This document shows, piece by piece, positions 1 through 4,905 of a DNA stretch of 14,153 nucleotides (its first letter is position 1; each line of letters starts with the position of its first letter). The stretch lies in the NCBI GenBank assembly GCA_018830585.1, contig JAHJSD010000021.1:1-14153 (forward strand), in the 5' to 3' direction. Position numbers and translations under genes: made by a program. The notes under the pieces were generated by a model. That model was not told where the DNA came from. It saw only the letters and a program-made list of their open reading frames with translations, and ran no database searches. Origin of the DNA: Patescibacteria group bacterium. GTDB taxonomy: Bacteria > Patescibacteriota > Microgenomatia > UBA12405 > JAHJSD01.

Positions 1-52
1 CTATTCGTAAGCATCTCTTTTTGATAATTTATAAATTGTTAATTTTGTCTAA
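1..52 (-). mobile_element. Left-edge third integron cassette (5' end only)
   Basis: Read on the minus strand, this begins with TTAGAC directly after the predicted G^TT crossover of the attC-like site at 47-218. An ATG lies at 14-12 and stays open for four codons (M-L-T-N) to the window edge, so a cassette gene may begin there, but the stretch is too short to judge. The boundary follows from the integron model for the neighbouring cassettes. If it is right, the attC of this cassette, outside the window, should carry GTCTAAC as its R'' box. Confidence 0.4.
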
Positions 53-218
53 CGTTTCGGCGTATGTGATGCCCCGCCCTTTTGGTTAATAATTAAGACT
101 TTGTTTAACCCTATTGCTGAGTAATATTTTACCAAATTTCGGTTAATTTTCAAGTCAAAAAGGGCGGGGTATGGGTGCGGCACGAGCCGAGTGCCAAACC
201 ACATACGCCGTGTTGTCC
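47..218 (-). other. attC-like recombination site A
   Basis: On the plus strand the outer box GTCTAAC (47-53) is followed by a 5-nt spacer and inner box GGCGTATGTG (59-68). The other half has CACATACGCC (200-209), a 2-nt spacer and GTTGTCC (212-218). The inner boxes are perfect complements. Inside are a 12-bp perfect stem (72-83 with 158-169) and a small hairpin GGCAC/GTGCC around the loop GAGCCGA. In cassette orientation the crossover box is GTTAGAC, which fits the integron consensus GTTRRRY; the partner box GGACAAC does not fit RYYYAAC. At 172 bp it is longer than most known attC sites. It lies just downstream of the 111-residue gene. Confidence 0.72.
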
Positions 219-230
219 GACCTGAGCGAA

Positions 231-291
231 TCCGCCAGCTGGCGGAGAAGTGAAAGCGCAGCGGGGTCGTAGTGATCCGCCGACTGGCGGA
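231..291. repeat. Pair of TCCGCC..GGCGGA palindromes
   Basis: A perfect 16-bp palindrome (TCCGCCAGCTGGCGGA, 231-246) is followed by a near copy with a GACT centre at 276-291. They lie in the 3' tail of cassette 2, where the matching tail of cassette 1 has neither. This suggests later insertion of a dispersed repeat into the cassette. Confidence 0.7.
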
Positions 292-302
292 GAACGAAGA
301 AG

Positions 303-693
303 TTGTGAAAAATTTTCAGTTTCCTTTTTGTAAAAAGGTGCCAGTTTCGGGGTCAAAGGAAGAAGGAAAAGCCTCCCCTTTTACATCAAAAGCCCTTATT
401 ATGGCTTCGTACTTTTTCTTTTTTGACCCGTCAGGATCATGTAATTCTGGTTTGCCTGCTACTACTCTCAGCTTAGCCGTTGTTTGACCAACGATTTCCC
501 AAGGACGAGGAGTCCCAGGTAGACCGTATTTCCTATCACCGTACACCTTCTCTATTTCTTTGGCCTTTGTTACCACATCCTCAGGCAAACCAGAAGGAAA
601 AGACGATTCGCCTTTCACCCGCTTCAGTGCTCTATCCATGCGCTCCTTCATGTTAGTCCCTATTTTACAATATTTACTGAAAATTTTTCACAA
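303..693. repeat. 18-bp perfect inverted repeat flanking the cassette 2 gene
   Basis: TTGTGAAAAATTTTCAGT at 303-320 reappears as its exact reverse complement at 676-693. The pair encloses the 111-residue gene. The 303-320 arm includes the TGA stop codon (316-318), and the 676-693 arm lies in the 5' untranslated region about 11 nt from the cassette end. In RNA or single-stranded DNA the two ends of the gene could pair. Confidence 0.85.
316..651 (-). CDS. Hypothetical 111-residue cassette protein
   Basis: I do not recognise this family. The product is soluble, charged and lysine-rich, with no signal peptide or membrane segment. A basic N-terminus (residues 1-13) precedes a mixed region with Gly/Pro turns near residues 43-50 and a DPDGSKKKK stretch around residues 72-80. 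The ATG at 651 is preceded by AGGGA five bases upstream, a weak ribosome binding site, and by a TAAAAT that could be a -10 box. It is the only open frame filling cassette 2 and runs in the cassette direction, which supports it as a real gene. Base composition is close to the rest of the window, unlike the AT-rich methyltransferase cassette next to it. Function is unknown. Confidence 0.7.
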   Translation of the reverse strand: MKERMDRALKRVKGESSFPSGLPEDVVTKAKEIEKVYGDRKYGLPGTPRPWEIVGQTTAKLRVVAGKPELHDPDGSKKKKYEAIIRAFDVKGEAFPSSFDPETGTFLQKGN

Positions 694-697
694 TTTC

Positions 698-809
698 GGA
701 CAACGTTCTGGTATATGCGAACTTGCTTGATTTTACAATATTTTATCACAAAATTATCAAGTTGGGTGAGCCGCGAGCCGAGCGGCGAACCGCATATACC
801 GTGTTGTCC
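698..809 (-). other. attC-like recombination site B
   Basis: The layout is the same as in site A: GGACAAC (698-704), 5-nt spacer, GGTATATGCG (710-719), then CGCATATACC (791-800), 2-nt spacer, GTTGTCC (803-809). Both outer and inner boxes are perfectly complementary. The internal hairpin GCCGC/GCGGC carries the same GAGCCGA loop as site A but different stem bases. A further imperfect stem joins about 720-735 with 750-764. The site separates the two complete cassettes. The boxes GTTGTCC/GGACAAC depart from the classical GTTRRRY/RYYYAAC at the inner positions, so this would be a variant attC. Confidence 0.75.
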
Positions 810-894
810 GACCCGATCCTGAGCGAAGTCGAAGGAGAGAGCGCAGCGCGGTCGAGCGACTAACAGGAGCGAAGATGTAAATTATTTCCTTAAT

Positions 895-1780
895 TTTTTC
901 AGCAAACTTTTTATTTCTCTCGATCTTAAATTTTCAGCGAAGAAAGAGGGGCTGGGGGTGAATTTCTGAACTGAAAACACTTATTTTTTTAAAACAAAAA
1001 CCTGATAGCTTGGAAAGTTTAATCTTTGTTTCAAATAATTTTCTTCTTTAATTATTTTACTATTTGGCTTACATTCATCATATTTAATTATTTTTAAATC
1101 ATTGTCGATTATACAATCGATATAATCTGATAATTTCCAATGATAATCCTGAAATATAAACTTTTTGTTATTAAATATTTTTTTCGTTTTATATTTTATG
1201 CCTGATGAAAAGTATCCCTTAAACGTTGTCTGTATATCACTTCTTTTAAACAACCATTTTTTCATATAACTATCAAAACAAGGATGTATGTGGCCAATAA
1301 TAATTATTCCAGTTCTTTTTAAAGCTTGTTTAGAGTTTTTTAAAGCTAAAAATATATCCTTTTTACTACTAAAGACTGATAAAACATAGTTGAATAAAAT
1401 GACATCAAATTTGATATTAATTTTTTTACTAAATGAAGTGGCAGAAAGTACTGAAAAATTTCCGTTAGGATATTTATTTTTAGCTTGAGAAATCATGTCA
1501 GGAGATATATCAATTCCCCAATACGTGTAACCCTTTTTTATAGCTTTTTGGTAATAAAAGCCATGACCACATCCTACATCTAACAATGATGCGTTGCCAT
1601 CAACACAAGGAATATATTTATCTAAAATTGGGTTTAGGATTAAGTCCTTGCTCCTTGTCTGATTATAGTTTCTAGCTGTTTTTCCTTGATATTCATCCAT
1701 TTGATCTTAAGTCTTATTTATATTATGTAGGGAATACCCCCCTCTTCTACTTTTTATTTTATAAAAAGTTTGCTGAAAAA
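895..1780. repeat. 20-bp perfect inverted repeat flanking the cassette 1 gene
   Basis: TTTTTCAGCAAACTTTTTAT at 895-914 recurs as its exact reverse complement at 1761-1780. The arms enclose the methyltransferase gene: one lies 67 bases beyond the stop codon, the other 61 bases upstream of the start. The position matches the inverted repeat in cassette 2 although the sequences differ, apart from a shared TTTTCAG core. Confidence 0.85.
981..1700 (-). CDS. Class I SAM-dependent methyltransferase (cassette gene)
   Basis: A 239-residue protein with a Rossmann-type methyltransferase core. Motif I is LLDVGCGHG (residues 39-47, SAM binding), followed by GIDIS with acidic Asp64 expected to contact the SAM ribose. 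FDVILFNYVL (98-107) matches the post-II strand, and GIIIIGHIHP (131-140) the later core strand. The C-terminal half (about 141-239) is rich in Lys, Ile, Tyr and Phe and probably forms the substrate cap; the substrate cannot be told. The chosen start is the first of two nearby ATGs; there is no clear Shine-Dalgarno, but a TATAAA lies 16 nt upstream. It is the only gene in cassette 1, read away from the recombinase, and is much more AT-rich than its neighbours. Confidence 0.88.
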   Translation of the reverse strand: MDEYQGKTARNYNQTRSKDLILNPILDKYIPCVDGNASLLDVGCGHGFYYQKAIKKGYTYWGIDISPDMISQAKNKYPNGNFSVLSATSFSKKINIKFDVILFNYVLSVFSSKKDIFLALKNSKQALKRTGIIIIGHIHPCFDSYMKKWLFKRSDIQTTFKGYFSSGIKYKTKKIFNNKKFIFQDYHWKLSDYIDCIIDNDLKIIKYDECKPNSKIIKEENYLKQRLNFPSYQVFVLKK

Positions 1781-1803
1781 TCTAAATAGTAATAATGTAT
1801 GTC

Positions 1804-1866
1804 GGACAACTGGTTATTATGCGAATTACATGCCGTCATTGCAACAATAACTTGTATGTTATACAA
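1804..1866 (-). other. attI-like site next to the recombinase
   Basis: On the minus strand this reads CGCATAATAACCAG followed by TTGTCC. That closely resembles the L'-R' half of attC-like site B (CGCATATACC, spacer, GTTGTCC), but the other half and the large hairpin are missing. A half-site between the recombinase start and the first cassette is where an integron attI belongs. A decayed attC is the alternative. The predicted crossover is between 1810 and 1809. Confidence 0.6.
1816..1844 (-). promoter_or_regulatory. Candidate cassette promoter (Pc-like)
   Basis: The minus strand has TTGCAA (1844-1839), a 17-nt spacer and CATAAT (1821-1816), pointing into the cassette array. Placing an outward promoter inside or beside attI is typical of integrons. 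The boxes match the sigma-70 consensus at 4/6 and 5/6. Confidence 0.5.
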
Positions 1867-1880
1867 ACCCTTGATAAACT
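1852..1880 (+). promoter_or_regulatory. Palindrome and possible promoter of the recombinase
   Basis: TTGTAT-GTT-ATACAA (1852-1866) is a perfect 6-bp inverted repeat. Its left arm could serve as a -35 box, with TAAACT (1875-1880) as -10 at a 17-nt spacing. The start ATG follows six bases later, so the transcript would be leaderless. The palindrome could be an operator or a recombinase binding site. It does not match a standard LexA box. Confidence 0.35.
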
Positions 1881-1886
1881 AGACGC

Positions 1887-2702
1887 ATGGGAGATATTTT
1901 GGACAAAACCGAGCGAACATTACGATTGCGCAACTACAGCCCCAGAACTCGCCAGGCGTATCTGCTCTACATAAGGAAGTATATCATTTTCTCTAAAAAA
2001 GCAGGGCTCAAAAGCAAACAAAAAGCAATCGAGGATTTTTTACTTGATAAGTATAATCGAAAACAATCACCGCAGACAATAAATTTGGCGCTTAATGCGG
2101 TAAAGTTTCTCTATGCGGAAGTTTTGAAAGATCCACAGAAGATCGATCTGAAATTTGCGAAAAGAAGCAAGAAGTTGCCGGTTGTGCTTTCACACACGGA
2201 AATTGAGAAAATTATTGCCGCTACCGAAAATTCAAAATACAGATTAATGATCACGCTCGGATATGCGTGCGGGCTGCGGGTAAGCGAAGTGGTTGCCTTA
2301 AGAGCTGGCGACTTAGATATTAATGAACTTGTTGTCCACATCAAAGGAGCCAAAGGAAAAAAAGATCGTATCAGTGTTTTGCCGAAGAGATTGCAAAATG
2401 ATTTGCGAAATTCAATCGCAGGAAAAAATGCAAACGATTTTGTTTTCGGTTCAAACCGTGGCGGAAAACTCACGACAACATCCCTACAAAAGATGTTTCG
2501 CCAAAGTTTGGCAAAAACGGGAATTAAAAAGCCAGTAACTTTTCATTCTTTGCGGCACAGCTTCGCGACACATTTACTGGAAAGCGGCACAGATGTGAGG
2601 TACGTACAAGAGCTTCTCGGACACACAAACATCAGAACAACTCAAATCTACACGCAGGTAACAAATCCAAAACTCAAAAATATTAAAAGCCCATTGGAAT
2701 AA
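1887..2702 (+). CDS. Tyrosine recombinase, probable integron-type integrase
   Basis: A 271-residue site-specific recombinase that would act at the attC-like and attI-like sites beside it. An N-terminal SAM-like DNA-binding domain (about 5-85, with NYSPRTRQAYLLYIRKYI) precedes the catalytic domain (about 100-260). Catalytic residues are visible: Arg131 (GLRVSEV), a Lys in the GAKGKKDR hairpin (about 156-159), His220 and Arg223 (HSLRHS), His246 (LLGH) and Tyr255 (IYTQV). It ends in KSPLE, like the SPLD tail of IntI proteins, though other XerCD-like families share this. Known IntI are about 320-340 residues and carry an extra insert before the HxxR motif; here that insert is absent. The gene points away from the cassettes, as intI does. 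No Shine-Dalgarno is seen. The stop lies 4 bp before tsaD. A housekeeping XerC/D is less likely given the context. Confidence 0.9.
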   Translation: MGDILDKTERTLRLRNYSPRTRQAYLLYIRKYIIFSKKAGLKSKQKAIEDFLLDKYNRKQSPQTINLALNAVKFLYAEVLKDPQKIDLKFAKRSKKLPVVLSHTEIEKIIAATENSKYRLMITLGYACGLRVSEVVALRAGDLDINELVVHIKGAKGKKDRISVLPKRLQNDLRNSIAGKNANDFVFGSNRGGKLTTTSLQKMFRQSLAKTGIKKPVTFHSLRHSFATHLLESGTDVRYVQELLGHTNIRTTQIYTQVTNPKLKNIKSPLE

Positions 2703-2706
2703 TAAA

Positions 2707-3759
2707 ATGAAAATTTTGGCAATTGAAACTTCGTGCGACGAAACCGCGGCGGCGGTAACCGAAGGCAGAAAAATCCTTTCCAACGCCGTTTTTTCCCAAA
2801 TAAACATTCACAAAAAATACGGCGGGGTCTACCCTGTTTTGGCCAAAAGAGCCCATCAGGAAAAAGTAGGACCGATTATAGAAAAAGCGTTAAAAGACGC
2901 CGGAGTGAAAATTGGCCAGATTGACGCTTTTGCGGCCACTTTCGGACCCGGATTGGTGATCGCTTTGGAAGTGGGACTTAATAAGGCAAAAGAATTGGCC
3001 TTGAAATATCAAAAACCGTTAATTCCGGTAGATCATATTGAAGGACATGTTTACTCGGTTTTTGGGCAAAACCGAAACGGTTTGCCGAAAAGGAATTTTG
3101 ACTTTCCTTTTTTGGCCCTGATCGTTTCCGGCGGAACCACCAGTTTAATTATGGTCGAAGACCATTTGAAATACCAAATTTTAGGAAAAACCTTAGATGA
3201 TGCCGCCGGAGAAGCCTTAGACAAAGCCGCCAAAATGATCGGCTTGGGTTATCCGGGCGGGCCGATTATCGAAGAGTTGGCTAAAGAGGGAAATCCTGAT
3301 TTTCTTTCCCTACCGATGCCGATGAAACAAAGAAAAGATCTTGATTTTTCTTACTCCGGACTTAAAACCGCCTTTAAAAGGGAATTGGAAAAACTGTCGT
3401 CAAAAAGCATTAATAAAAATTTAGCCAATTTAGCCGCTTCTTTCCAGGAAACTGTTTTCGGTTCGATAATTGATAAGCTGGAGTCTGCCTTAGAAGAAAC
3501 GGGGGTCAAAACCCTGGCCGTCGGCGGCGGAGTAATTGCCAACACTGCTTTAAGAAAAAAAATAAGGGCTGTTGTGCGCAAAAAAGGAGTCTCTGTCTAT
3601 TTCCCCTATCAAAAAAGACTTTTTAATGACAATGCCGCTATGATCGGAGTAGCCGCTTATTTTAAATACCGAAAGGGAGTTTATTTGACCGGGAATTTTG
3701 ACAAATTAGACCGAGTTGGCAGACCGGAATTGAAGATATGGACCCTGAACCAGAGTTAA
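2707..3759 (+). CDS. tsaD: tRNA N6-threonylcarbamoyladenosine transferase TsaD
   Basis: TsaD moves the threonylcarbamoyl group from TC-AMP to A37 of ANN-decoding tRNAs, working with TsaB and TsaE in bacteria. At 350 residues it is normal length. The ASKHA-fold signatures are present: MKILAIETSCDETAAAV at the N-terminus, YGGVYPVLAKRAH (38-50), metal-binding HIEGH (His110, His114), SGGTT (141-145), DDAAGEALDKAAKMIGLGYPGG (164-185) and NDNAAMI with Asp308. FGPGLVIALEVG (79-90) is a slight variant of the usual GPGLVGALLVG. The start ATG lies four bases after the recombinase stop with no strong ribosome binding site, so it may be read through or coupled. The gene is chromosomal housekeeping and marks the edge of the integron; it has no link to cassette function. 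Confidence 0.97.
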   Translation: MKILAIETSCDETAAAVTEGRKILSNAVFSQINIHKKYGGVYPVLAKRAHQEKVGPIIEKALKDAGVKIGQIDAFAATFGPGLVIALEVGLNKAKELALKYQKPLIPVDHIEGHVYSVFGQNRNGLPKRNFDFPFLALIVSGGTTSLIMVEDHLKYQILGKTLDDAAGEALDKAAKMIGLGYPGGPIIEELAKEGNPDFLSLPMPMKQRKDLDFSYSGLKTAFKRELEKLSSKSINKNLANLAASFQETVFGSIIDKLESALEETGVKTLAVGGGVIANTALRKKIRAVVRKKGVSVYFPYQKRLFNDNAAMIGVAAYFKYRKGVYLTGNFDKLDRVGRPELKIWTLNQS

Positions 3760-3857
3760 AGTAATGCCAAGAGTAGGATCTGTAAGAAAAAGGCCGAAGT
3801 TTGATTAAAAAAACCATAGCTGATTGTAATTCCCGGTGGGGCTCCGTTTTGGATAAT

Positions 3858-3899
3858 CACAATCCTGGATCGTTTCCGGATTTTTGATCCGGGATCGTG
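3858..3899. repeat. GATC-rich hairpin repeat, copy 1
   Basis: CACAATCCTGGATC pairs with GATCCGGGATCGTG (one mismatch, one G-T wobble) around a loop containing TTTCCGGATTTTT. Related hairpins with nearly the same loop occur at 6398-6433 and 8772-8809. Confidence 0.8.
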
Positions 3900-3906
3900 A
3901 TTAAAT

Positions 3907-3985
3907 AAATTCTTCTCGACTCCTTCGACAGGCTCAGGATTATAATGCGCTCGAAGAATAATTACCTTAGCATTGTGTCGGAGAC
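3907..3985. repeat. Intergenic repeat block, copy 1
   Basis: This contains TTCTTCTCGAC, then CCTTCGACAGGCTCAGGA (3922-3939) and CTCGAAGAATAATTACCTTA. The same ordered motifs return at 8434-8486, where the middle part is deleted. The CCTTCGAC..CTCAGGA unit also appears near 8382-8401, and inverted near 815-836 and 6001-6021. Confidence 0.6.
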
Positions 3986-4001
3986 AGAACGGTTTTTCCC
4001 T

Positions 4002-4099
4002 CCGTCATTCTGAGGCTGAGTCTTCGAAGGCGAAGGATTCCCCCGAGACCGGCAAGTTACCGACTCCAAGGGGATTCTTCGCTACGCTCAGAATGACGG
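4002..4099. repeat. Long REP-like imperfect palindrome
   Basis: CCGTCATTCTGAG (4002-4014) is the exact reverse complement of CTCAGAATGACGG (4087-4099). Inner arms GAAGGATTCCCC and GGGGATTCTTC pair imperfectly. A half copy lies at 6291-6318 and a degenerate one near 8583-8615. It resembles REP/MITE-like intergenic elements; no transposase is nearby. Confidence 0.75.
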
Positions 4100-4141
4100 G
4101 GAGAACTGTAAGCCCTCGGGAAGAACTTTTTAGAAAACAAT

Positions 4142-4149
4142 GCTAAAAT
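4142..4149 (+). promoter_or_regulatory. Extended -10 promoter of trmD
   Basis: TG-C-TAAAAT ends six bases before the trmD ATG, with no convincing -35 box. Transcription would start at or next to the A of ATG, giving a leaderless mRNA. No Shine-Dalgarno is present. Confidence 0.5.
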
Positions 4150-4155
4150 TGGAAA

Positions 4156-4905
4156 ATGAAAGTTGATATCCTAACCCTTTTTCCGGAGCTATTTGTCCCT
4201 TTTTTAGAATGGAGCATGATCAAAAAAGCCAGACAGATCGGCGCTGTTGAAATTAAAATCCATAGTTTAAGAAAATGGGCTATTGATAAAAGGGGCACCG
4301 TTGACGACCATCCTTACGGCGGCGGACCGGGGATGATTTTAAGGATAGAACCGATTTTTAACGCCATCGAAGAAATAAGATCCACCCCCACCACCTCGGA
4401 GGGGAAACTTCACCCCCGGGGAGCCAAAACACACCCCGGGGGTGTCGTGGCCCTTTTGTCCCCGAAAGGAAAAACCTTTACTCAGAAAATGGCAGGAGAA
4501 TTGGCAGATTTAGACCAAGTTGTTTTAATTTGCGGCCATTACGAGGGAGTGGACGAAAGAGTAAGAAAACACTTAATTGACGAAGAAATCTCAATCGGTG
4601 ATTATGTTCTCTCCGGCGGAGAAATCCCGGCAATGACGGTAATTGATGCGATCACCCGCCTGCTGCCAAACGTTTTGGAAAAAGAGGGCGCCTCGGAAAT
4701 TGAATCTTTTTCTCCCGGTCTTAAAAAAATGCTTATTGAAAATAATGACAAGTTTAAAATGATAAATGAAAAAATAATGATAGAGTTTCCCCAATACACC
4801 CGGCCGGAGTCGTTCCAGGGGTGGAAAGTGCCCAAAGTGCTGCTTTCCGGAAATCACGGAAAAATAAATCTTTGGCGGGCCAAAAAAGTGAAAATAAAAA
4901 AATGA
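4156..4905 (+). CDS. trmD: tRNA (guanine-37-N1)-methyltransferase TrmD
   Basis: TrmD methylates N1 of G37 next to the anticodon using SAM, preventing +1 frameshifts. The SPOUT signatures are in order: MKVDILTLFPELF, VDDHPYGGGPGM (49-60), LLSPKGK (100-106), ICGHYEGVDERV (125-136), SIGDYVLSGGEIPAM (146-160, the trefoil-knot SAM site) and YTRPESFQGWKVPKVLLSGNH (214-234). At 249 residues it is near family length, but it stops shortly after the WR motif, lacking the longer C-terminal tail of E. coli TrmD. It makes up the length with two insertions: residues about 76-97, which look like an in-frame palindromic repeat, and a Lys/Asn-rich stretch at about 190-210. Its stop overlaps the next start as ATGA, so the two genes are probably translated together. 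Confidence 0.97.
   Translation: MKVDILTLFPELFVPFLEWSMIKKARQIGAVEIKIHSLRKWAIDKRGTVDDHPYGGGPGMILRIEPIFNAIEEIRSTPTTSEGKLHPRGAKTHPGGVVALLSPKGKTFTQKMAGELADLDQVVLICGHYEGVDERVRKHLIDEEISIGDYVLSGGEIPAMTVIDAITRLLPNVLEKEGASEIESFSPGLKKMLIENNDKFKMINEKIMIEFPQYTRPESFQGWKVPKVLLSGNHGKINLWRAKKVKIKK
4381..4446. repeat. GC-rich palindromic repeat inside trmD
   Basis: This segment contains ACACCCCGGGGGTGT and CTTCACCCCCGGGG, strongly C/G-rich against the flanking AT-rich codons. It encodes roughly residues 76-97, where E. coli TrmD is about 14 residues shorter. A related sequence (CACCCCGGGGGTGTGAAGG) lies between genes at 8857-8875, so it looks like a dispersed element accommodated in frame. Confidence 0.6.

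Larger units (their letters stand above)
53..703 (-). mobile_element. Integron-like gene cassette 2
   Basis: This unit is bounded by the predicted G^TT crossover points of sites B and A. It contains one minus-strand gene (316-651), a 46-nt 5' region and a 3' region ending in attC-like site A. Its first bases (TTGTCC) complement the R'' box of its own downstream site (GGACAAC), as expected for an excisable circle. The tail at about 219-300 shares the ordered motifs CTGAGCGAA and AGCGCAGCG with the tail of cassette 1, but also carries a palindromic repeat absent from cassette 1. Confidence 0.65.
704..1809 (-). mobile_element. Integron-like gene cassette 1 (recombinase-proximal)
   Basis: This unit of 1106 bp lies between the attI-like site near 1804-1810 and attC-like site B. 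It carries one minus-strand gene, the methyltransferase at 981-1700, and ends in site B. Its first bases TTGTCC complement the R'' box of site B. The cassette is strongly AT-rich across the gene, unlike the flanking recombinase and tsaD, consistent with a foreign origin. Confidence 0.68.
3760..4143. other. Gene-free spacer built of repeats
   Basis: About 380 bp between tsaD and trmD with no supported gene. A 14-codon open frame from 3764 is not convincing. The spacer contains a long hairpin (3858-3899), a block at 3907-3985 that recurs near 8434-8486, and a long palindrome (4002-4099). Confidence 0.6.

Noticed and set aside
150..356. Minus-strand open frame of 68 codons
   Set aside because: It runs through the attC-like site, the palindromes and the end of the cassette 2 gene, and shows no protein-like pattern.
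1852..1866. Palindrome before the recombinase as a LexA/SOS box
   Set aside because: TTGTAT-GTT-ATACAA fits neither the CTGT-N8-ACAG nor the GAAC-N4-GTTC type. SOS control cannot be claimed.
1887..2702. Recombinase as the housekeeping XerC or XerD
   Set aside because: Its SPLE ending and position facing cassettes with attC-like sites fit an integron-type enzyme better. A Xer role cannot be fully excluded without the rest of the genome.
3764..3808. 14-codon open frame after tsaD
   Set aside because: It is too short, with no ribosome binding site and no recognisable peptide. The basic composition alone is not evidence.
4821..4901. Upstream extension of the phosphatase-kinase gene inside trmD
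   Set aside because: The first 27 codons overlap the conserved end of trmD in another frame and are hydrophilic. The ATG at 4902 in the ATGA overlap fits better.
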